Shown: positions 7,633 through 16,127 of the stretch, piece after piece
Position numbering within the stretch: the first letter of the stretch is position 1
Layout: the number at the start of each line of letters is the position of its first letter
Source: Streptomyces spinosisporus
Lineage (GTDB): Bacteria > Actinomycetota > Actinomycetes > Streptomycetales > Streptomycetaceae
NCBI RefSeq assembly: GCF_022698145.1
Contig: NZ_JALDAX010000004.1
Location: 1 to 64,000 of the forward strand
DNA: 64,000 nt
Direction of reading: 5' to 3'
Translations under genes and position numbers: made by a program
Notes under the pieces: model-generated
Databases searched by the model: none
The model's input: only the letters and a program-made list of their open reading frames with translations
Told to the model about the DNA's origin: nothing

Positions 7633-7959
7633 TCAGGACGTGCAGCGTTCGGCGACATAGCCGTCACTGCCGGTGAACACGTAGGCGTCGGCGACGAACT
7701 GCCCGTTCGCGATGTTGTCCCAGATGTTCGAGGTGCCGTAGGGACCCGTGACCCTCGTGCCCGGGGTCTGGCAGTAGATCGGCACCCTGGAGCCCTCCGG
7801 CAGGACCCGTACGACGCTGTAGCCGGTGCCGGGGCCGTTGCGGACGTTCAGCCGGACTCCCGGGGCCACCGAGTAGTAGCGGGCCGACGCTGCCGCCAGG
7901 GTCTCCGCCGCTTCCGCCCCCTCGGCACCCTCGGTTTCCTCTACGCGGTCAACAGACAT
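7633..7959 (-). CDS. SH3-domain (bacterial SH3b) protein (108 aa)
   Basis: The C-terminal 75 residues form a bacterial SH3 domain (VRLNVRNGPGTGYSVVRVLPEG, then GTSNIWDNI), a fold that often binds peptidoglycan. A strong GGGGGGAGG ribosome site precedes ATG 7959. The N-terminus is short and acidic (EETEGAEGAEAAE) with no signal peptide, which is odd for a cell-wall binding domain; it may be secreted by another route or act inside. It is divergent from the Ser/Thr kinase, with 182 bp between. Confidence 0.85.
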   Translation of the reverse strand: MSVDRVEETEGAEGAEAAETLAAASARYYSVAPGVRLNVRNGPGTGYSVVRVLPEGSRVPIYCQTPGTRVTGPYGTSNIWDNIANGQFVADAYVFTGSDGYVAERCTS

Positions 7960-8141
7960 GAAAAACCTCCCCCCTTGATCCCCATGACTGCCATGGGGCC
8001 CCTTTGATTCCCTTAAAACACGCCATGAAACACATGTACGTAACTCGCACGCGGAGACTAGCAAGCCGCCTCTGTCCCGTGCGGCACATCGACTAGGCTC
8101 CGAGCGTCGCGCGCGCGGACGAACAGCACGGGGGTGGTCCC

Positions 8142-10253
8142 ATGGCGCCACAGGGAAACACCGGAGCGGGCGCGGAAGCGGAACTTCCTGAGTACGCCGG
8201 TCACTACCGGCTGGAGTCATGCCTCGGCTCGGGCGGCATGGGTGTGGTCCATCTCGCGCGCAGCACCTCGGGGATGAAGCTCGCGGTCAAGGTCGTACAC
8301 GCCGAGTTCGCCAAGGACCCGGAGTTCAGGGGCCGTTTCCGGCAGGAGGTGGCTGCCGCGCGACGGGTGAGCGGCGCCTTCACCGCACCCGTCGTCGACG
8401 CCGACCCGGAGGCCGAACGGCCCTGGATGGCCACGCTGTTCATCCCCGGCCCCACGCTCTCCGACGAGGTGAAGCGGAACGGCCCCATGCCTGCCGCGCA
8501 GTTGCGTCGGCTGATGGCCGGGCTGGCCGAGGCGCTGCGCGACATCCATCGGGTCGGCGTGGTGCACCGGGACCTCAAGCCGAGCAACGTGCTGCTCGCG
8601 GACGACGGTCCGAAGGTCATCGACTTCGGCATCTCTCGGCCAAAGGACAGCGAACTGCGCACCGAGACCGGCAAGTTGATCGGCACCCCGCCGTTCATGG
8701 CGCCGGAGCAGTTCCGCCGGCCGCGGGAGGTCGGGCCCGCCGCGGACATCTTCGCGCTCGGGTCCGTGCTGGTGCACGCGGCGACGGGGCGGGGGCCGTT
8801 CGACTCCGACAGCCCGTATGTCGTCGCCTACCAGGTCGTGCATGACGAGCCGGATCTGACCGGCGTACCGGACAACCTCGCGCCGCTGGTGCTGCGTTGC
8901 CTCGCCAAGGAGCCCGAGGACCGGCCCACGCCCGACGAGCTCATGCGTGAACTCCGGTCGGTGGCGGCCTCGTACGACACGCAGGCCTTCATACCGGCGC
9001 AGCGCACCGGCATACCGGTGCAGCGCACGGACGGCGTGCCGAAGCCCGCCGGGCCCGGGGAGCCGCAGCGGAGGCCGCGAAGACGCCCCGGCAGGAAGGC
9101 GGTTCTGACGGCGGCCGTGGCGCTCCTCCTCGTGGCCGGAGCGGCGCTCGCCTCGGTCCAGCTGCTCGGTGGCGGCGGCCCTGCGCCGGAGGACGGCCAC
9201 TCTTCCACGGCGTCTGCAGCGGGGTTCCGCGCGTGGTCGGTGAAGCCGGTGCCCAAGGACGTGGGTGCACCGCAATGCTCGTACGGGACACGGCAGTTGA
9301 TCTGTGCCAGGCCAGGGGTGGTCTTCGCGCTGGACCCGTCCGACGGCGCCGTGCTGTGGCGCCATGCGGTCACCAAGGGGTTCACCACCGTGCCGCCGGT
9401 CCTCGCGGGCGGCCTCGTCCAGCCGCAGATCCAGCAGGGCCCGCGGCTCCAGGCGCTCGAACCCGCCTCCGGCACGGCCCGTTGGCAGCGCACGACGTCG
9501 GCGTACAGCGGCATACGGGCCGCCGGGGGCATGCTGCTGCTCACGCACACCGACGGGACGGTCACCGCCGTGGACGCGGCGTCGGGCGAAACCAGGTGGA
9601 GCCGTCGAATACCGGGCGTGGCCAAGCCGTACTTCGTCTCCTTCGCCGGGGATCCGCTGGCGTACACGACCGAGTCCCTCGACGGTTCGAGCACGCAGGT
9701 CACCGCCGTGGACCCGACGTCGGGATCAGTGCGTTGGGCGGCACGGCTGCAGGGGAACCTGACCCCGGTCGGCGTCCACGACGGCTCGGTCTTCTTCCTC
9801 TCCGTCGACAAGGCCTACGGCGACACCGACGCCGTCGTCCGCCACGACCCCGTGTCCAAGAGCACGCGCCGGGTGGCGCTGCCCGTCGCGCGGCCGAACG
9901 CCCAGGCGACCGTGCGGGGCAACGTCGTGTACGTCCTGGGCTCGGACGGTTCGCTGGACGCCATCGGCGTGGACGCACGCAAGCGTCTGTGGCATCTCGA
10001 GACGTCCGTGAGCCGCAGTTCGGCACCCGTCGCCGACGGCCGTCACGTGTACCTCTCCGCGGGCGACGGGCGGCTGCTCGCCGTCGACGCCGCCAAGGGG
10101 CGCCTCGTCGGACAGACCCCGGCGCGATCGGGCGCGGAGTCCCAGGTGGCCTCGTCGCTGCCCGGCCCGGTGGTCGCCGGTGGTCGCGTCTACGCCACCG
10201 CCACCGACGGCACCGTCTTCTCCGTCGACGCCCGCGACCCCGGCGCCTGGTGA
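8142..10253 (+). CDS. Transmembrane Ser/Thr protein kinase with PQQ-type beta-propeller (703 aa)
   Basis: Hanks-type kinase anchored in the membrane. Glycine loop GSGGMG is at about residues 29-34, catalytic lysine K50, HRDLKPSN at 142-149, DFG at 161-163 and APE at 187-189. A basic linker (RRPRRRPGRK) precedes one transmembrane helix at 320-340. The outer part (about 370-703) is a run of PQQ/beta-propeller blades (FALDPSDGAVLWRHAV, VTAVDAASGETRWSRRI, VDPTSGSVRWAARL), which likely senses a ligand or mediates surface contacts. Kinase inside and propeller outside fits a receptor kinase. No cognate phosphatase is nearby, and its targets are unknown. Confidence 0.95.
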   Translation: MAPQGNTGAGAEAELPEYAGHYRLESCLGSGGMGVVHLARSTSGMKLAVKVVHAEFAKDPEFRGRFRQEVAAARRVSGAFTAPVVDADPEAERPWMATLFIPGPTLSDEVKRNGPMPAAQLRRLMAGLAEALRDIHRVGVVHRDLKPSNVLLADDGPKVIDFGISRPKDSELRTETGKLIGTPPFMAPEQFRRPREVGPAADIFALGSVLVHAATGRGPFDSDSPYVVAYQVVHDEPDLTGVPDNLAPLVLRCLAKEPEDRPTPDELMRELRSVAASYDTQAFIPAQRTGIPVQRTDGVPKPAGPGEPQRRPRRRPGRKAVLTAAVALLLVAGAALASVQLLGGGGPAPEDGHSSTASAAGFRAWSVKPVPKDVGAPQCSYGTRQLICARPGVVFALDPSDGAVLWRHAVTKGFTTVPPVLAGGLVQPQIQQGPRLQALEPASGTARWQRTTSAYSGIRAAGGMLLLTHTDGTVTAVDAASGETRWSRRIPGVAKPYFVSFAGDPLAYTTESLDGSSTQVTAVDPTSGSVRWAARLQGNLTPVGVHDGSVFFLSVDKAYGDTDAVVRHDPVSKSTRRVALPVARPNAQATVRGNVVYVLGSDGSLDAIGVDARKRLWHLETSVSRSSAPVADGRHVYLSAGDGRLLAVDAAKGRLVGQTPARSGAESQVASSLPGPVVAGGRVYATATDGTVFSVDARDPGAW

Positions 10254-10287
10254 CGGGCTGAAGAGCTTTCGGGCTGAGGCAGGCGAA

Positions 10288-10313
10288 AGGGCCGCCCCCG
10301 AAGGAACGGCCCT
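10288..10313. terminator. Hairpin between convergent kinase and ilvD genes
   Basis: AGGGCCG (10288-10294) pairs with CGGCCCT (10307-10313) around a 12-base loop. Its place between two converging stops suggests a shared terminator; there is no T-tract. Confidence 0.5.
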
Positions 10314-10342
10314 GACGCGATCGTTCACCGACTGCGTCCGGT

Positions 10343-12196
10343 TCAGCCCAGCTTCGACACGTCCCGCACCGCGCCCTTGTCGGCGCTGGTGGCCATCGCG
10401 GCGTAGGCGCGCAGGGCCGCGGAGACCTTGCGTTCGCGGTTCTTGGGGGCGTAGGCACCGCCCAACGCGGCCTCGCGGCGGGCCAGTTCGGTGTCGTCGA
10501 CCAGCAGCTCGATCTGCCGGTTCGGGATGTCGATACGGATGCGGTCGCCGTCCTCGACGAGGGCGATGGTGCCTCCGGCGGCCGCCTCCGGGGAGGCGTG
10601 ACCGATGGACAGGCCGGACGTGCCGCCGGAGAAGCGGCCGTCGGTGACCAGGGCGCAGGCCTTGCCCAGGCCGCGGCCCTTCAGATACGAGGTCGGGTAG
10701 AGCATCTCCTGCATGCCGGGGCTGCCCTTGGGGCCCTCGTAGCGGATGACGACGACGTCGCCCTCCTTGACCTGCTGGGTGAGGATCTTCTGGACGGCCT
10801 CCTCCTGCGACTCGCAGACGACCGCCGGGCCCTCGAAGGTCCAGATCGACTCGTCGACGCCGGCCGTCTTCACCACGCAGCCGTCGACGGCGAGGTTGCC
10901 CTTGAGGACGGCGAGGCCGCCGTCCTTGGAGTACGCGTGGTCGACGGAGCGGATGCAGCCCTCGGCCGCGTCCTCGTCCAGCGCCTCCCAGCGCTCGGAC
11001 TGGGAGAACGCCTCGGCCGAGCGGACACAGCCCGGGGCCGCGTGCCACAGCTCCAGCGCCTCCTGGGACGGGGAGCCGCCGCGGACGTCCCAGGTCTTCA
11101 GCCAGTCCGCGAGGGAGGGGCTGTGGACCGCGTGCACGTCCTCGTTCAGCAGGCCCGCGCGGTGCAGCTCGCCGAGGAGGGCCGGGATGCCGCCGGCGCG
11201 GTGCACGTCCTCCATGTAGTACGTGCGGTTCTTGGCGACGTTCGGGGCGACCTTCGCCAGGCAGGGCACACGGCGCGAGACCGCGTCGATCTCCTCCAGG
11301 CCGAACGGGACGCCCGCCTCCTGCGCCGCCGCCAGCAGGTGCAGGATCGTGTTGGTGGAGCCGCCCATCGCGATGTCGAGGGCCATCGCGTTCTCGAAGG
11401 CGGAGAAGGAGGCGATGCTGCGGGGCAGGACCGTCTCGTCGTCCTGCTCGTAGTGGCGCCGGGTGATGTCCATGACCGTGCGGGCCGCGTCCACGTAGAG
11501 CTGTTTGCGGGCCGTGTGGGTCGCCAGGACCGAGCCGTTGCCCGGCAGGGAGAGGCCGATGGCCTCGGTCAGGCAGTTCATCGAGTTGGCGGTGAACATG
11601 CCGGAGCAGCTGCCGCAGGTCGGGCAGGCGTTCTCCTCGATACGGAGCATGTCCGCGTCGGAGATCTTGTCGTTGACGGCGTCGGACATCGCGTCGACCA
11701 GGTCGAGCGTGCGGACCGTGCCGTCGACGAGCGTGGCGCGCCCGGCCTCCATCGGGCCGCCGGAGACGAACACCGTCGGGATGTTCAGGCGCAGGGCCGC
11801 GTTCAGCATGCCCGGCGTGATCTTGTCGCAGTTGGAGATGCAGACCAGGGCGTCGGCGCAGTGCGCCTCGACCATGTACTCCACGCTGTCCGCGATCAGG
11901 TCGCGGGAGGGCAGGGAGTAGAGCATGCCGCCGTGGCCCATCGCGATGCCGTCGTCGACCGCGATGGTGTTGAACTCGCGCGGGATGCCGCCCGCCTCGA
12001 CGATCGCCTCGCTGACGATCCGGCCGACCGGCTGCAGATGGGTGTGGCCCGGCACGAACTCCGTGAAGGAGTTGGCGACCGCGATGATCGGCTTTCGGCC
12101 GATGTCCGCACCGGGTACACCGGAGGCGCGCATAAGGGCGCGGGCGCCCGCCATGTTGCGGCCGTGGGTGACTGTGCGGGACCTCAGCTCGGGCAT
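10343..12196 (-). CDS. ilvD: Dihydroxy-acid dehydratase (617 aa)
   Basis: Iron-sulfur enzyme that dehydrates 2,3-dihydroxy-3-methylbutanoate and its homologue in valine, isoleucine and leucine synthesis. Cluster-ligand cysteines are seen at C123 ([12 protein letters not shown]) and in [10 protein letters not shown] (191-200); the C-terminal signature region reads [14 protein letters not shown]. Start ATG 12196 ([14 protein letters not shown]) matches the usual N-terminus. Full family length. Monocistronic; the TetR-isomerase pair lies upstream on the same strand with 131 bp between, which probably contains the promoter. Confidence 0.98.
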   Translation of the reverse strand: MPELRSRTVTHGRNMAGARALMRASGVPGADIGRKPIIAVANSFTEFVPGHTHLQPVGRIVSEAIVEAGGIPREFNTIAVDDGIAMGHGGMLYSLPSRDLIADSVEYMVEAHCADALVCISNCDKITPGMLNAALRLNIPTVFVSGGPMEAGRATLVDGTVRTLDLVDAMSDAVNDKISDADMLRIEENACPTCGSCSGMFTANSMNCLTEAIGLSLPGNGSVLATHTARKQLYVDAARTVMDITRRHYEQDDETVLPRSIASFSAFENAMALDIAMGGSTNTILHLLAAAQEAGVPFGLEEIDAVSRRVPCLAKVAPNVAKNRTYYMEDVHRAGGIPALLGELHRAGLLNEDVHAVHSPSLADWLKTWDVRGGSPSQEALELWHAAPGCVRSAEAFSQSERWEALDEDAAEGCIRSVDHAYSKDGGLAVLKGNLAVDGCVVKTAGVDESIWTFEGPAVVCESQEEAVQKILTQQVKEGDVVVIRYEGPKGSPGMQEMLYPTSYLKGRGLGKACALVTDGRFSGGTSGLSIGHASPEAAAGGTIALVEDGDRIRIDIPNRQIELLVDDTELARREAALGGAYAPKNRERKVSAALRAYAAMATSADKGAVRDVSKLG

Positions 12197-12327
12197 CGTC
12201 GCTCGCTCCTTCAGACAGATAGGGCTGTCACCGAGGTTACGCCCGTCATCCAGGGGTCGGGACGCGGTGTCCGCAATACGGGACGTGCGTCTCGCCTGAT
12301 CTCGGACGGCGTGGTGTACGAGGCGGC

Positions 12328-12933
12328 TCAGGGACCGGTCAGATGTCCCTGCACCACCGGCGCCACCCGCTCGATGATCTGCTCGATGTCCGCCGAGACC
12401 AGCGGCTCCACCTTGATCACGTACCGCAGCATGGCGCACCCCACGAGCTGTGCCGCCGCCAGCTCGGCGCGCAGCTCCGCGTCCGGCAGATCCAGCCGGG
12501 AGGCGATCCGGCGCAGCAGCTGGGAGGCGACGAGGCGGCGGAAGACGGCGGCCGCGGCCTCGTTGTTGACGGCGGAGCGCACGATCGCCAGCAGGGGCGT
12601 CCGGGAGGTGGGGTTCTCCCAGATGCCGAAGATGAAGCGGGTCAGCCGCTCGCCGACCTCGTCGGGCGGGCCCTCGGCGAACGCCTCCGGTGCGTTCAGC
12701 GCGGGCGCGAAGGCGACCTCGATGGCCGTCTCGAAGACCTGCTCCTTGGTGCCGAAGTAGTGGTGCACCAGGGCCGGGTCCACGCCGGCCGCCTTGGCGA
12801 TGCCGCGCACGGACGTCTTCTCGTACCCGCGCTGGGAGAACTCCTCGCGGGCGACGCTCAGGATGCGGTCGCGGGTGTCGGCGGACTCGGTACGGGTACG
12901 GCGGCCACGGCGCCGGGAGGCGGTGTCGGTCAC
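12328..12933 (-). CDS. TetR-family transcriptional regulator (201 aa)
   Basis: The N-terminal helix-turn-helix is clear ([30 protein letters not shown], then [12 protein letters not shown]), after a basic arm [11 protein letters not shown]. The C-terminal ligand-binding part includes [22 protein letters not shown], a pattern common in actinobacterial TetR proteins of this subgroup. GTG 12933 overlaps the stop of the sugar isomerase as GTGA, so the two are co-translated. The target is unknown; autoregulation of the pair is the simplest guess. Confidence 0.92.
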   Translation of the reverse strand: MTDTASRRRGRRTRTESADTRDRILSVAREEFSQRGYEKTSVRGIAKAAGVDPALVHHYFGTKEQVFETAIEVAFAPALNAPEAFAEGPPDEVGERLTRFIFGIWENPTSRTPLLAIVRSAVNNEAAAAVFRRLVASQLLRRIASRLDLPDAELRAELAAAQLVGCAMLRYVIKVEPLVSADIEQIIERVAPVVQGHLTGP

Positions 12934-13754
12934 GGCCGGGGCACCTTCACCGGGGAGGCGAGGTGGAGCCGGGTGAAGGCCAGCGCCTCCGCCAGATCGG
13001 CCTCGCGTTCGGCGCCGGACATCGCGCGCCGGGTGTTGACCTCGATGACGACATGGCCGTCGAAGCCGCTCAGCGCGAGCCGCTCCAGCAGCTCGGCGCA
13101 GGGCTGGGTGCCGCGCCCGGGGACCAGATGCTCGTCCTTGGCGGAGCCCCTGCCGTCGGCGAGGTGGACATGGCCGAGGCGGTCGCCCATGCGGTCGACC
13201 ATGTGCATCGCGTCGACCCGGGAGGTCGCGCTGTGACTGAGGTCGATCGTGAAGTGACGGTAGTCCTCCTTCGTCACGTCCCAGTCGGGGGCGTACGCGA
13301 GCATCTCGCGGTCGCGGTAGCGCCACGGGTACATGTTCTCGACGGCGAACCGCACATCCGTCTCGTCGGCCATGCGCCAGATCCCGGTGACGAAGTCGCG
13401 TGCGTACTGCCGCTGCCAGCGGAACGGCGGGTGCACGACGACCGTGTCCGCCCCGAGCTTCTCCGCGGCCGCCCGGGCGCGCTGCAGCTTGACCCAGGGG
13501 TCCGTGGACCACACGCGCTGCGTGATGAGCAGGCAGGGGGCGTGGACGGCCAGGACGGGGATGCGGTGGTAGTCGCTGAGTCTGCGCAGCGCCTCGATGT
13601 CCTGGCTGACGGGGTCGGTCCACACCATGACCTCGACTCCGTCGTATCCGAGGCGCGCGGCGATCTCGAAGGCCGTCGCCGTGGACTCCGGGTACACCGA
13701 GGCCGTGGACAGCGCGACCTTCGCATCCGGGATGCGCACGACTGGCTCCGCCAT
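12930..13754 (-). CDS. Sugar phosphate isomerase/epimerase, AP endonuclease family 2 fold (274 aa)
   Basis: TIM-barrel protein of the xylose isomerase-like superfamily. Recognisable metal-binding neighbourhoods are [28 protein letters not shown] and VVIEVNTRR, which supply His, Asp and Glu ligands in the expected order. Start ATG 13754 ([17 protein letters not shown]). The gene is first of a two-gene operon with the TetR regulator. The family covers isomerases, epimerases and inosose dehydratases; the actual substrate cannot be told. Confidence 0.88.
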   Translation of the reverse strand: MAEPVVRIPDAKVALSTASVYPESTATAFEIAARLGYDGVEVMVWTDPVSQDIEALRRLSDYHRIPVLAVHAPCLLITQRVWSTDPWVKLQRARAAAEKLGADTVVVHPPFRWQRQYARDFVTGIWRMADETDVRFAVENMYPWRYRDREMLAYAPDWDVTKEDYRHFTIDLSHSATSRVDAMHMVDRMGDRLGHVHLADGRGSAKDEHLVPGRGTQPCAELLERLALSGFDGHVVIEVNTRRAMSGAEREADLAEALAFTRLHLASPVKVPRP

Positions 13755-13896
13755 GCTGGAAAGGTTACGGGTTGGGGTCGGCTGCCGCGGGACGCCTATG
13801 CGCCGTTGTGGGGTTCGCCATAGGCGAGCGCGGCGTGCGGGCGCCTGGTGGGGGTGGCGTACGGCTGCTCGCGCGGTTCCGCACGCCCCTTCGGCA

Positions 13897-14829
13897 CTAC
13901 ACCGACCCCATGTGATCCAGGCGGCGCAGGATGACGCCCTCGCGCAACGCCCAGGGACAGATCTCGAGTTTGTCCACGCCGAACAGGTCCATGGCGCCCT
14001 CGGCCACCAGCGCCCCGGCGAGGAGCTGGCCCGCGCGGCCCTCGGACACTCCCGGGAGTTCGGCGCGCTGGGCCGCCGTCATCCCGGCCAGCCTCGGGAC
14101 CCAGGCCTCAAGGGACTCCCGCTTCAGCTCCCGCTGGACGTAGAGGCCCTCCGTGGAGCGTGCGGCGCCCGCGATACGGGCCAGCTGCCTAAAGGTCTTG
14201 GAGGTGGCGACCACGTGGTCGGGGGTGCCGAAGCGGGCGAACTCGCCGACCGTGCGGGCGATCTCGGCACGCGCGTGGCGGCGCAGGGCGCGTATCGCAT
14301 CCGGGTCGGGCGGGTCGCCGGGCAGCCAGGCGGCGGTCAGCCGGCCCGCGCCGAGCGGCAGGGAGACCGCGGCGTCGGGCTCCTCGTCGATGCCGTACGC
14401 GATCTCCAGGGAGCCGCCGCCGATGTCCAGCACCAGCAGCTTGCCCGCGGACCAGCCGAACCAGCGGCGGGCGGCGAGGAAGGTCAGCCGGGCCTCCTCC
14501 TCGCCCGTGAGCACCTGCAGCCCGGCGCCGGTGTCCTCCCGCACGCGCGTGAGGACGTCGTCGGCGTTGCTGGCCTCGCGCACGGCGGAGGTCGCGAAGC
14601 AGATCAGGTCCTCGACGCCCTTGTCCTCGGCGGCCTGCATGCACTCCTTGACGACGTCGATCAGCTTGCCGATGCCGTCGGGGTCGATCGCACCGCTGTC
14701 GTCGAGGATTTGAGCCAGGCGCAGTTCCGCCTTGTGCGAGTGCGCGGGCAGCGGGCGCGCGCCCGGGTGCGCATCCACCACCAGCAGATGCACCGTGTTG
14801 GATCCCACGTCGAGGACACCGAGTCTCAT
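13897..14829 (-). CDS. Ppx/GppA-family phosphatase (310 aa)
   Basis: Exopolyphosphatase / guanosine pentaphosphatase family of the ASKHA fold. The phosphate-1 motif is [17 protein letters not shown] at residues 1-17, and the conserved [10 protein letters not shown] and [13 protein letters not shown] motifs follow. At 310 aa it lacks the C-terminal HD domain of long GppA proteins, as usual for actinobacterial Ppx1/Ppx2-type enzymes. Start ATG 14829 begins directly at the motif. It may hydrolyse polyphosphate and touch (p)ppGpp metabolism, but which activity dominates is unknown. Confidence 0.92.
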   Translation of the reverse strand: MRLGVLDVGSNTVHLLVVDAHPGARPLPAHSHKAELRLAQILDDSGAIDPDGIGKLIDVVKECMQAAEDKGVEDLICFATSAVREASNADDVLTRVREDTGAGLQVLTGEEEARLTFLAARRWFGWSAGKLLVLDIGGGSLEIAYGIDEEPDAAVSLPLGAGRLTAAWLPGDPPDPDAIRALRRHARAEIARTVGEFARFGTPDHVVATSKTFRQLARIAGAARSTEGLYVQRELKRESLEAWVPRLAGMTAAQRAELPGVSEGRAGQLLAGALVAEGAMDLFGVDKLEICPWALREGVILRRLDHMGSV

Positions 14830-14900
14830 GTACGGAACGCTACTGCCAGCTGGGCGGTCCTCCGTAGGGGATGGTGCTGTGGGAGCCGTAGGCTGGTTCC

Positions 14901-15761
14901 GTGCCAAAGACGAAAACGGCGAAGAAGGACAAGTCCGCCAAGGGTTCTGCCAAGGGTTCCGCGAAGGTGAAGCCGGCGAGGACTGCGAAGCAGTCGAAGA
15001 AGGACCTGGAAGCCGACGAGAAGGGCCTCGACTTCGCGCGCGCGTGGGTGGAATTCCCTGATCCGGCGGACGACGAGCAGGTCTTCCGGTGCGATCTGAC
15101 ATGGCTGACCTCCCGCTGGAACTGCATCTTCGGCAGCGGCTGCCAGGGCATCCAGGCGGGCCGCGCGGACGACGGGTGCTGCACTCTCGGCGCCCACTTC
15201 TCCGACGAGGACGACGAGAAGCGCGTCGCCGGGCATGTGGCGAGGCTCACCCCGGAGATCTGGCAGAACCACGCCGAGGGCATGGAGCACGGCTGGGTCT
15301 CCGAGGACGAGGACGGCGACCGTCAGACGCGCCCTTTCCAGGGCTCCTGCATCTTCCAGAACCGCCCCGGGTTCGCGGGCGGTGCGGGCTGCTCGCTGCA
15401 CATCCTGGCCCTGAAGGAGGGGCGGGAGCCGCTGGAGACCAAGCCCGACGTGTGCTGGCAGCTGCCGGTGCGGCGGACCTACGACTGGATCGACCGGCCC
15501 GACGACACGCGCGTCCTGCAGGTCTCGATCGGTGAGTACGACCGCAGGGGCTGGGGTCCGGGCGGCCACGACCTGCACTGGTGGTGCACCTCGGCGACCT
15601 CGGCCCACGGCGCGGGCGACCCGGTCTACGTCTCCTACCGCGCGGAGCTGACGGAACTGATGGGCAAGGCCGGCTACGACCGCCTGGTGGAACTCTGCGA
15701 GGAACGCCTGGCCGCCCAGCTGCCCCTGCTGGCACCGCATCCGGCAGATCCGGTCGACTAG
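14901..15761 (+). CDS. Cysteine-rich conserved protein with lysine-rich N-terminal tail (286 aa)
   Basis: Unnamed family. Starting at GTG 14901, residues 1-35 form a Lys/Ala/Ser tail ([20 protein letters not shown]), resembling a histone H1-like DNA-binding tail. The body has ten cysteines: C64, C75, C81, the pair C93-C94, C150, C164, C185, C229 and C266, several in metal-site-like spacing ([19 protein letters not shown]). I infer a metal- or cluster-binding core, similar in style to YkgJ/DUF3109-type cysteine-cluster proteins. It diverges from ppx with 71 bp between. No pathway can be assigned. Confidence 0.8.
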   Translation: MPKTKTAKKDKSAKGSAKGSAKVKPARTAKQSKKDLEADEKGLDFARAWVEFPDPADDEQVFRCDLTWLTSRWNCIFGSGCQGIQAGRADDGCCTLGAHFSDEDDEKRVAGHVARLTPEIWQNHAEGMEHGWVSEDEDGDRQTRPFQGSCIFQNRPGFAGGAGCSLHILALKEGREPLETKPDVCWQLPVRRTYDWIDRPDDTRVLQVSIGEYDRRGWGPGGHDLHWWCTSATSAHGAGDPVYVSYRAELTELMGKAGYDRLVELCEERLAAQLPLLAPHPADPVD

Positions 15762-15794
15762 GACGCCCCGGACGCCCGCGCGGCGCACAAGGCC

Positions 15795-16127
15795 GACCAG
15801 GGCGGCCCGCACCTACGCCCCCCGCCCACCCCAGGCTCGGCGCCCGCCCGAAGTGACGTATCCGCCCGAGGCGTTCGGTCACGATTTCGTAGGGCTCGGG
15901 TCGCCGCTGCAGCAGGGCGGCGGCATCGAACTCGTCGGCTGCCCGCCCCGCATCCGACGCCGCACGCGGACGACCAGGGCGGCCCGCGCTCACGATCCCC
16001 GCCCGCCCCGGGCCCGGCGCCCGCCCGGACCGCCACCTTCGCCCGGGGCGCGCGTTCACGACGTCGTAGGGCTCGGGTCGCCGCTGCCGGAAGGTGGGGG
16101 CGTCGAGCTCGTCGGGGCGCTTGGGGT
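15795..16127. repeat. 177-bp period imperfect tandem duplication
   Basis: Matching blocks recur exactly 177 bp apart: GACCAGGGCGGCCCGC at 15795 and 15972, and TCGTAGGGCTCGGG at 15887 and 16064, with the flanking sequence (to about 15950 and 16127) also similar. 177 is 59 codons. The right copy covers the last codons of the sigma-like gene; the left copy lies in non-coding sequence. Between the Cys-rich gene stop and the sigma-like stop (15762-16055) I see no other gene. Confidence 0.75.

Noticed and set aside
10598..12760. 720-codon plus-strand frame opposite ilvD
   Set aside because: Antisense shadow of ilvD with no domain and no ribosome site.
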